A stretch of DNA of 13,365 bases, from assembly GCA_005223375.1 (NCBI GenBank), contig RXOD01005581.1, forward strand, positions 1 to 13,365, read 5' to 3'. Position 1 is the first letter of the stretch. The number at the start of each line of letters is the position of its first letter. This document shows positions 1 through 8,100 of the stretch, in pieces. The notes beneath the pieces are model-generated. The model was not told the DNA's origin. It searched no databases and saw only the letters and a list, made by a program, of their open reading frames with translations. This stretch comes from Amoebophrya sp. AT5.2. Lineage: Eukaryota > Sar > Dinophyceae > Syndiniales > Amoebophryaceae. The position numbers were made by a program, and so were the translations under genes.

Positions 1-269
1 ATGCGTGCCGCGTGATTTTCAGAGGGAAAGCCATCGGATATTTTCTGGGCCAGGGCCTCTGCGTTCTTTTGCGCGAGGTTACAAATTAATACATCAAGTG
101 GGAAAAAATGGAAATACATCAGAGACAGTAGAAACAGAATCAATCGAAGGGTCGTCGGGATCTTGCGTACTGATGAAGGCCTAAAATGTAGTTTAGAGAC
201 TCTACTACTTCCGTCTTCGTTATTTGCGCACGACTGCTGCAGCCAGTCGAAGATCGGATCATCTGCGTA
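1..269 (-). CDS. Probable partial exon of a third co-oriented gene; membrane-anchor-like protein
   Basis: On the minus strand one frame is open for 89 codons from just after a TGA (272-270) to the window edge. The residues look protein-like: DDPIFDWLQQS near the start, a Ser-rich stretch, RPSSVRK, then a strongly hydrophobic run with basic residues before it (LRLILFLLSLMYFHFF) and a helical, polar end (AQKNAEALAQKISDGF). That is the pattern of a signal-anchor or single membrane helix. The only in-frame ATG is at 119, inside the hydrophobic run, so an upstream exon is more likely; a possible acceptor is TACGCAG|ATGATC (AG at 264-263). A 30-codon ORF at 405-313 could be upstream sequence, but no clean donor joins the two. 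No family is recognised, and chance openness is not excluded. Confidence 0.35.
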
Positions 270-425
270 TCAAACGTGAAGGTCGTCGTCGTCCTGCTGC
301 TACTGCTTGATCTTATTTATTAAAGTAGTCGGTGAGCAGATCAACTTCAACATGATTGAGGGACCTCTTGCTCTTGTTTTGATCTGTAGGGACGAAAGTT
401 TCCATATTGTCCTCGCATCCTCATA

Positions 426-431
426 TTTATT
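426..431 (-). promoter_or_regulatory. AATAAA polyadenylation-signal-like hexamer after the esterase
   Basis: AATAAA on the minus strand begins 25 nt beyond the esterase stop, within an A/T-rich stretch. A second AATAAA lies at 321-316. Their position suits 3' end formation of the esterase transcript. Use of this hexamer in the source lineage is unknown, so this is position plus motif only. Confidence 0.35.
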
Positions 432-455
432 TTTATATAGCTTCTACATATACAA

Positions 456-1739
456 CTACAATATCCCTCTGGTGAAATTCCGGGCGACGTGGCGGACGAT
501 GGTCGTGTTCTCCATTTGTCCGCAGATCAGCCAGTGCGCCTTCATGGATTTCATGTTCACGTCCACGCGGTCCCAGCTCATGGAGTTCAGTCTTGTCATC
601 ATTTCCTGGAGCTCGACTTGGTACCGGTCGTTCTGTGCGAAGGCTCTTGCTCCTACTGCACCGTCCATCTCCTGAAACAACTGCTGGCGTTGTTCTTTTG
701 GCAGGTAGACGAACTCGCAGCCCCGCTCGAATTCGTCGTTTTCGCATGATGAAGAAGATGGTGTCGTGTTGTCGTTGATCATGGTTGAGCCAGCCTGCTT
801 TTTCGCAGCCGGATGAACACTGTCGCTGCAGCTCTCTGCGGTCGAGGTTGTGGAGGGTGTGAGATCTACTTCCTCGTGAGTACTTCTTCGACCACGCCCC
901 GGATCTCCGGCGCCCCGTCGGTAGGGATTGAACGGGCGTAGAGAGGATGTGCAGTATGTGACTAGCACGTCGTAGAAAACGTTCGCGTACAGCACGCGCC
1001 TGCGAAACGCCCGTAGCGGCGCGAGAAACGCCTCGTCCGTTCCCATTTGGTGCAGGAGAATATTTTTTGACGAGGAGGTGGAGGATGTTTTTGATCCTCG
1101 GAGAGAAGTAGTAGAAGTTGTCAGCACGTCGCCCTGCAAACAAAGCTCGCGCTGCGTGCGGTTGCCCGTGTTGGCGGCAAAGAACAGAAAAATACCGTTG
1201 AACGCGTTGCGGGTCGTGGGACGCCGGATGCCGCAATGCGGAGTTGCCAGCGTCAGAAACGTGCACAGTTCCACCGAGGGGAGACCGTCACCACCGATAT
1301 CTTGTTCGTCATCAACATGATGTTGCTCACTTCTCCCCCGCACCAGCTTTTTTTCCCACAGCAATTTCAGCGCGTACCTGAGGTAGACGCCGCCCAAGCT
1401 GTGGCCCAGGACCGAGAGATGCCGGAATCTCTTTCCTTCGCGTTTCGCTCTTTCCAGAAGACCGGCGATCTCGTCGCACAAGCGCTGGCCGCCGGCCGCG
1501 ATGCCGTCGTGAGTGCCAAACCACCTGTCCGAATGCGCGGCAGGATGGACAACGATCTCCCTGGACTTGCTGGTGAACACCTTGGTAGACGAGGTAGAGG
1601 TCGTGGTGCTGAGGACGTACCCACCAACAGACGTCAGCTCCTGCTCCATCGCCCGAAGGATGTTAGCAAAGTCGCCACGGGTCCCCTGAATCCCGTGCTG
1701 CAGAACCACGAGATGGCGGTCAAGGGTCGCGGACGCCAT
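456..1739 (-). CDS. DUF676-family putative serine esterase / lipase (alpha/beta hydrolase)
   Basis: A 427-residue protein in one uninterrupted frame, ending TAG at 458-456. The start ATG at 1739 sits in GCCATGGCG, a good eukaryotic context, and the next residues (RHLVVLQHGIQGT) are the first beta strand and oxyanion loop of DUF676 proteins, so little can be missing. The nucleophile elbow is GHSLGG (residues 112-117, Ser114) and TLATPHCG (163-170) follows. The block FRRRVLYANVFYDVLVTYCTS (245-265) carries the likely acid Asp257. Near the end are MSWDRVDV (387-394) and IVRHVARNF with likely catalytic His417. The family hydrolyses acyl esters; some members act on lipids, and the substrate here is unknown. 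Ser/Thr-rich and acidic inserts (about 205-225 and 285-345) enlarge loops. No signal peptide or membrane segment is evident, suggesting a cytosolic or membrane-peripheral enzyme. Confidence 0.85.
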   Translation of the reverse strand: MASATLDRHLVVLQHGIQGTRGDFANILRAMEQELTSVGGYVLSTTTSTSSTKVFTSKSREIVVHPAAHSDRWFGTHDGIAAGGQRLCDEIAGLLERAKREGKRFRHLSVLGHSLGGVYLRYALKLLWEKKLVRGRSEQHHVDDEQDIGGDGLPSVELCTFLTLATPHCGIRRPTTRNAFNGIFLFFAANTGNRTQRELCLQGDVLTTSTTSLRGSKTSSTSSSKNILLHQMGTDEAFLAPLRAFRRRVLYANVFYDVLVTYCTSSLRPFNPYRRGAGDPGRGRRSTHEEVDLTPSTTSTAESCSDSVHPAAKKQAGSTMINDNTTPSSSSCENDEFERGCEFVYLPKEQRQQLFQEMDGAVGARAFAQNDRYQVELQEMMTRLNSMSWDRVDVNMKSMKAHWLICGQMENTTIVRHVARNFTRGIL

Positions 1740-1988
1740 GGCAGAGAATGCGCCTTAAGGCTCACTGCTGAATATCTTCCGGCGTTGTACTACTCAAAGA
1801 ACTACACGCCGTCCTTGATCGACCGATGCCCTTGCTGCTTTTGTGCATTCGAAGCGGGCTTTGCAGTGCGTGTTTCTGCCAAGAACAGCCAGGAAACGAT
1901 GAAGCTTCAGTCACGCTAACCTATCCGGCTGCACTACATCTTCCTGGGCCTGCGCCTGATAATGACATCAATGTGCACGTACTCACTG

Positions 1989-2002
1989 AAGATCTAGATC
2001 TT
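1989..2002. repeat. 14-bp perfect palindrome AAGATCTAGATCTT
   Basis: The 14 bases equal their own reverse complement. It lies about 250 bp upstream of the esterase start, in the interval expected to hold its promoter. A palindromic binding site is possible; no known factor is implied. Confidence 0.6.
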
Positions 2003-2286
2003 GATGGAAGAGTCTTCACGACTGGCTTCATCACGCAGGACGAGATCCCCGATGCACGCGATCGTTGTCGTCCTCTACACACGCTTGATGGTGCTATTGG
2101 TTAAATCGATGAAGAAAGAACGTGGCACGTGATCACATATGCATGGACAAACATTCAACGCGCTGGCAGCACCGGTAGAATCACATTGCTTGTGGGGACA
2201 TCCCCTTCCACTTCTACTTCTGGTTTCGTGCTGCGGATCGCGTAGGAAGCAAATGCGCCAGCCACCTACTTTCACGTCACGATCGA

Positions 2287-2332
2287 TGATCATGAGCAGC
2301 AGATAACATTCTGCGCATCAAGATCATGATCA
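2287..2332. repeat. Inverted repeat TGATCATGA / TCATGATCA
   Basis: Nine-base arms at 2287-2295 and 2324-2332 are exact reverse complements separated by 28 nt. The region is intergenic upstream of the esterase. The arms are themselves nearly palindromic, so the match may partly reflect local GATC-rich sequence. Confidence 0.55.
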
Positions 2333-3120
2333 GTCACATAAGAGGTTAGTGGTCCAGTCGTAGTACAGTAGGAGTAGAAGCGGGGCCGATCATATTACAG
2401 CACGTTCACTGTCACTGAGATAGATTGCAATTCGTCGTCGATTTCAGCTCGGATATAGTGGTATTGAACGCAGCACGTCGTCGTCATCTCTGCTGGCGTC
2501 GACGCAAGAAGAATATCAGAGAAGTTCGCCGAAGCTCACCCGGCGGGCCCGCGCCGAGAGGCAGGCTGTAAAACTTATTTGTTTCTTTGAGTGTTGAATT
2601 GAGGCCACGCTTCTTCGTGATGCCTCCATTCTGCCGTGCCACTCGTGCCGCACTTCCTTCATGTGGAAAGAAAGTGTAGTTGGAGCAAGTATGTTTAATT
2701 AGTACTGTGATCATTCTTTTGAAGGTTTCATGGTGAATCGAATGTGAGTGTCCGTTGGAGGAGGTAGGTTCAGGATGGTTGACCGGTAGGGAGTGCCTCA
2801 CTGATCGACCTTGAAGTGACCTTGTTTGTCCAACGGAAAAACCAAAAGAAAATATCACAGCAAATCTTCGTATCTAAATGATAACGGTAGGTGTGGAAGT
2901 ATGCCACTTCTTCATCTTCTTCTCGCACTTGGCGAGCTCAGTTTCCGGCTGCTAGAATTTCCATTTTGTCATCTTCGACGCTCCTTATTCCGTTACGGTT
3001 CCATACGCTACGTATAGATTGGCGTGACTGAGTTGCGACCGAAGTCAAACATCGAACTCGCAAGCCCTGATCCGAAATCAACGTTTTAAAAGTACGGATG
3101 ATGAGACATCATTGGAGCTT

Positions 3121-3137
3121 ATGATGATGATGATGAT
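3121..3137. repeat. (ATG)n microsatellite, five units plus two bases
   Basis: A pure ATG triplet run lies about 30 nt past the stop of the giant gene, so it is likely in its 3' UTR (as CAT on the transcript). A small inverted repeat ATGATG-AGA-CATCAT sits close by at 3098-3112. Confidence 0.85.
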
Positions 3138-3168
3138 TTACCCAACTAGGGGTGCACGTTTGTCCCGG

Positions 3169-5183
3169 CTATGTCCCGACTGATGAGAAGCTCCATGCGC
3201 CAAATTGCATATTTTGCTCGATCGCTTTCTTTGCAACCCCGCCGAGCTTTCCCTGTACCCATTCAGCCGCGAAATTGAATATGTTGCCTGCTACGCTTGT
3301 GACTTTGCGCAAGTCTCCCGCAAGCACGTTGTCCTTCAGCTGCACGCCGAAGGTCCTGGCAACACCCCACACGAAGGTCTTCACGGGATTTGCCAAAACG
3401 AACGAGCGCAAATCCATAATATCGGCGATCTCCTCCTGCTCCTGCAGCTCCTTGGTCCTGGCGTTTTTATTGTCGACCCCTCCCACTTCGTGGTCCTGTA
3501 CCTGTTCTAGTGCGTTCGTTGAAGACCGCGCGGAACGCATCGAAAAAAAACCTCCCGACGACGCGGAAGAGGAGCGGTCGGCCGATCCGGAAGATGCAGC
3601 GGGAGCTCCTGCAGAAGTAGGAAGGGGGATCTCGGCGCAACGTTTGAACAAGTCTCCTTTATTCGCTTTCACGAGGTCGAAAACGTCGGAGAGGAGCCCC
3701 AACGCTGCCAGAAACTGACGCAGGCCCTCGAGCTTCGGATTTTGGATCCGGTCCAGGTGCGCAAACACGATTTCGCCCGCCACGCTCGTCACCAACTGGG
3801 CCAGGTCGCCCGGTGTTTGCGTACTCTCATCGGTTTTCGTGCCATGATCTACTTCGTCGCCATCCTCTTTCGTAGCAGAAGTTGCGCCATGATGAAGATC
3901 TTCTTCCGCTTCCCCGTCACCGTCTTCTTTGTTCGTAGTTGCTGTTATACCTCCACGACCAGGAGCAGTACCACCGGTAAAATACCGCTCTTTCAATCCC
4001 GGCAAGTGCGTACGGAGGGCCTCCATCAGCGGATCGTCCTCTTCCACTTGAAACAATGTTTGGAACGCGTTAAAGTCAGAGAACAGCGCCGCGAGAACAA
4101 AATCGCGGAAATTAGAGAGCAGCGCGTTCTTGTGGTCCTCAGCTGCAGCATCTCCGCTGGCGTCCGTTCCAGAGCCAGAAGATCTTCCAGAAGCGGTGCC
4201 TGCTTCAGGAGCAGAAGAATTTTCCCCACGACTAGCGGCCCCAGCCCGTTCTTGAGCTGCTGTAGCATCATTTCCTGCAGCTCCACCTTCTCCGCCGTAC
4301 TCCTCGTAAAATGCGTAGCCGAAGTCCACGATCTTGAGCTCTCCTGTTTCTCTGTTCACCATCAAATTTCCGGCGTGCGGGTCCGCCTGAAAGAAAGAGT
4401 ATTTCTCTTCGTGGAGGGCGTGGTGAAACCAAGTGTCCAGAAACCGGTTCAGATTGCGTCCGATGGTGCAGGCGGCTCTCACCTCGCCCTGCCCAGTTGC
4501 CAAGTTCGGTTCTCTTTCTGTGGCCCACGCCTGCAGCGTGATCATCCCCTCCGCGTTCTCCGTTAGCAGTGCCCACTCCCCAACACGCTCCACCAGCCGG
4601 ATGGCCGAAAGTCCGCCGGGGGCGGCCGACGAAGTAGTAGGGGACATGTTTGTTCCACCAGCGCACGACCGGGTGTCCAAATCCGGACCCGAAGGCGGCA
4701 CCGTCGTTTGTCTCAGATTGTAGAACCAGTGTGCGCGGTGCAGGTTTGCCACCTCTTGCTCCACGTCGAGCTCTTCCTCAATGCGGCTAAATTGGAATGC
4801 GACCCCCGCTCGGGACCCCGTGACTTTGTCAACGATACTACCTTCTTCTGCCTCTGCTTCTGTGAGGATGCCTTCGACAATCTTTCGTTCTGCCGCGAGC
4901 CGGCTCTGGAGGTGCGGTCGTTGCACCCGCAGCCAGTACGACTTCGCACTTAAATCTTTCACGCCGCGGCTATCATACCCTTTTTCTGCAGCCACCATCT
5001 CCGTGCTGGGAGTTGCTACCCAATCCTCGCGGTCTGTATTATATGCCCGGACCACGTGTCCCTGCGCGATCGTGCCAACAGCATGCGGCTCGACGTCCAT
5101 CTCGAAGAGGAACTTCGTGCTGCTATACGACTCCTCGCGTCTCAGCGTACGTGACCAGCTCCGGTGGCTATTTGCGTGAAAAC
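3169..5183 (-). CDS. Exon 5 of the giant UbiB-like gene: ABC1/UbiB/ADCK kinase core
   Basis: Encodes residues 2218-2888 and the TAG at 3171-3169. Family motifs in order: PHAVGTIAQGHVVRA (about 5088-5044; the family has an Ala-rich P-loop replacement, 'PxAxASIAQVHRA'), LRVQRP (4932-4915; the family has VAVKVQxP), EEELDVEQEVANL (4779-4741; the ExD/EAxN segment), FFQADPHAGNLMV (4395-4357; catalytic loop) and KIVDFG (4335-4318). The Asp, Asn and DFG Asp needed for metal and ATP handling are present; the lysine of VAVK is Arg (codon 4929-4927). After DFG come a long Gly/Ala/Ser insert, helical segments (FRDFVLAALFSDFNAFQTLF), another acidic insert and a C-terminal helical tail, broadly like the C-lobe of UbiB proteins. 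Whether it phosphorylates anything cannot be read from the sequence. Confidence 0.8.
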
Positions 5184-8100
5184 CTGTAAATCGCAGCACT
5201 GGTAGCATTCGAAAAACGTAATTGGAGAAGGACGCAAGCAAATTGCGCGTCCACCTCCCCTGGTACTCTAAAAGCGCATGATGTTGTTCCGTTCACAATA
5301 CGCACTGACTAAATAATTGATGTTTGTCAAGGTGTAGGTGAGTGGGATAACGTCGGCGCAAAAATATCGGGTGCGAAAACTCTGAAATTTACCCTCGTGG
5401 CAGAAGTAGGCCAGCACTAGGTTCGACGGCGGCCCCGAGTGGTTGTCAGGGGGGTAGTCGTGCTCCCGTAGAAGCCGGCTACTCGGAGTGCTGCGATACC
5501 GATGTTGATGAGAAGTGCCTTGATTGTCGACGTCATCTGAGTTGCCGTCGTGGTCGCCCGCATCCCCCAACACGAATGCATCCCGACGCTCCCACCGGAA
5601 CAGGTCATCCATGTATGCGTAATCGTGCAGCCGCTTGCGCGCGATATCGTCCGCCGTGGCCTCCGCAATCCGCCACCGACAAAGTTCTGTCCCACTTTCA
5701 TCTTGGTGATCCTGTTCGTGAGCCTCTTCATCTCCCGGGCCGGGTGTGTCGGCGTCGGCTCCCGCTTCCGCTGCGGGTGCTTTTCCAGACGGCGATTGGT
5801 GTGCATTTCCTCCGCTTGTTCCACCTGGGGTGGGTACGGATGTCTCGCAAAACTCGGATGACGATGTGTCGCCGCACAGTGTGCGGTGGAGTTCCCACCA
5901 CGGCATTCCGTTTCCGCGCCCCAGACTCTCCCGAAAGTGGTCCCGCATCAGCGCCTTCGTCTCCTCGGTTTCGGCCTTGTCCGCGAAAATTTGAGCGGAC
6001 TTCTGCAGGAAGGGGCCCGCCGCCGTCAGCATCCGTGCTAGACTTGGTTTCCCCGAGACGGGATCTACTTCGGGTGGACGCTCTCCTTGTCGCGAGCTGC
6101 GGGGCGCTTGCTCCAGGTATTTAAACACCAGGTCGAGTTTCAGGCCCTCGTCTGCACGGTCGAAGTACTGCGTTACGAATTTCTTGAAGAACGGCTTTAG
6201 GTCACGCGGCAGATTGTCCTTCTCGATCACAGTCGCCATCTCCTCCAGAGTCTGCATCACTTCCGGCGCGAGATCCGCCAGTCTCACCTGTGAAGCGAGG
6301 CCGCCGAACACATCTGCTGGGGGAGGCGCCTGTTCCTCCTCCTGCTGCTCGTCGTCGGGGCGAGCAGGCACCTCCTCGTCCACAGGCACTCTGAAGGGGC
6401 CAACCGTCGGCACGTCCCGCCCGAGGAGTCGGCGGAACTCGATTGATAGAGAAGGGTCGCTGAGGGATCTGCTCTCGTTCCAAGGATTCAGCTCGCACAG
6501 CACAAACGTAGCCAGCGGCTTCAGGTGAGGGACCAGCTTCCGCCGCAGACGCTCCAGTTCCACCCCCATATTGTGTTCCATCTCGCCCCGAATCCTCGAC
6601 GCCCTATCCGCTTGCTCCCCGCCCAGCATCCCCATGCTGCGCTCCGCCCACGGCCACAGCGCGTAGAGCCCCTCCGCAAAATCCTCTTCTAGCGCGATGT
6701 CGTGGTCCAGCGTAGCGGGATCAAACCGATCGGTGGCTTGGGCGCCACTTGCTGCACCTCCACGATCCCGGCCGTCGGCGCCGGGGTCGGATTGATGCGC
6801 CCAGACCTTCGACAACGCCTGCTCATAGTGACTGGCGCAGCTCGCCAGAAACTCTGCGCCGATGCGGACGATTGCGACGATTTTTTCCTCCAACGCCTCT
6901 AGAAATTCTGTTGGGCTCGACACCGGCAGATCTTCCTCATCGCTTGTTCGGCCGCTCGACTTCGATTTATTTTTGCGAGACACCTTCTTGCTTTCGTTTT
7001 CCGCCACGAGCGGGTTCACGAGACGGTCGCGCAGAAAGGATTCCGCGAGTCTTTTCAGCTGCGCGGGCGGTACGACGTCAGACAGCAGCTCCGGCATCTC
7101 GGCCTCCGCCTGGACGAGCCACTTCTTCGTCCACGGTTCGTATTGCTCCACGAAACGCACCCGCAGAGCGTCCAGCCGGTTCAAGAGCTCGAGCTCCGCC
7201 TGGTCGGTAGTTGAACTTGAAGTTGTAGTTCCTACTCGAAAGACGTTGTGAAGATCCGCGTCGAGCAGCCCTCGGACCACCAAGGCGGCAGTCAAAGCAA
7301 TGACGGTGCCGGGCAAGGGACTGGAACTCCGAAGAAGGCCTTTCACCACGCCCCGGACAGTGCGGAATCTATGCAGACGGGACCATATTGCTGGCTATGT
7401 AGTACGATGAGTAGCAGCTGCTAGGGATTGAAGGCATGCCCACGCGCTTGCTCTTTGTCCTCTAGTGGAGCTGGAGGCCAAACAAGGCAAAGACTACCAC
7501 CTTCTGTAGGCCAGATCTAGCTCTAGGCGACGCCTTTTATCTTTTACTAGAGGTTAGAGATAGAATTTCTTCCCACTCTAGTACCTCGACCTCCGCACCC
7601 GCCTCCCACAACCACATGCAGAAGATGAAGATGAACTACAACGAACTACATGTCAACATGGTCATATTTTTACAAACAGTGTCATGATAATGTTGACGCA
7701 ACTTCATCTGCAAGGTCTGCTCCTACACACCGGCCGGCGCCAGCTTCGGGGGCTTGTGCGACCGGAGTGCCAGGGCAGGCGCACTGGTCGCCCGAGCCCC
7801 GAACAAGCTTGTGCTCTCACACGTCCAGGCAACTGGACCTGGTCTTCCCGTTTGTCGCGTAGTTCTTCCTGTCTCACACTTACTTATGTTATCGTTATTT
7901 AATATCAGCATCAGCTGCGGTTTACGTTTACCTACCAGCGCTGGTCTCGGGTGATAGAAGTCGTGATTACGGACCTGCTCCCGGGCGGCTCTAAAAATCC
8001 CACGCAGCGGATACGAAGAGAACAGAAGCTTGGTTCCGCCAAAGGTCTGGGGCTCGTCGTGGTCCTCGTCCTCGTTTTCGCTTGGAACTACTGGAACTGG

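Larger units (their letters stand above)
1740..3168. other. Intergenic region of about 1.4 kb, no supported gene
   Basis: Lies between the stop of the giant gene and the start of the esterase, both on the minus strand, so it should hold the 3' UTR of one and the 5' region of the other. Longer open frames here (2484-2858 minus, 2075-2293 minus, 1826-2104 plus) have no recognisable domain and irregular composition. The plus-strand one has a passable amino-acid mix after residue 20 but nothing else in its favour. Short structures present are listed separately. Confidence 0.5.

Noticed and set aside
433..1266. 277-codon open frame on the minus strand overlapping the esterase
   Set aside because: It is an out-of-frame shadow of the esterase. 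The esterase frame carries the DUF676 motifs; this one is Arg/His/Ser-rich with no domain.
1236..1919. 227-codon open frame on the plus strand
   Set aside because: It lies antisense to the esterase motifs and has no recognisable domain; GC-rich coding DNA often leaves such antisense frames.
1826..2104. 92-codon plus-strand open frame in the intergenic region
   Set aside because: It has a passable amino-acid mix but no domain, no supporting context and opposite orientation to all other genes. Kept only as a remark.
2484..2858. 124-codon minus-strand open frame in the intergenic region
   Set aside because: Composition is not protein-like, no domain is visible, and the surrounding sequence reads as UTR or intergenic.
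3742..4566. 274-codon open frame on the plus strand
   Set aside because: It is antisense to the UbiB kinase core, whose motifs are unmistakable on the minus strand.
5184..5241. Treating the kinase frame as a separate gene starting at 5241
   Set aside because: The codon there is TTG, the stretch lies inside a phase-matched intron, and the KxGQ-like segment needed for the domain is in the preceding exon.
7347..7349. Treating exon 4 as a gene starting at 7349
   Set aside because: The codon is GTG; no ATG follows the upstream stop near the 5' end, and splice acceptors fit instead.
7459..7553. CCTCTAGT/ACTAGAGG inverted repeat in intron 3 as the ends of an introner or small transposon
   Set aside because: The arms are only 8 bp, do not sit at the intron ends, and no target-site duplication is visible.
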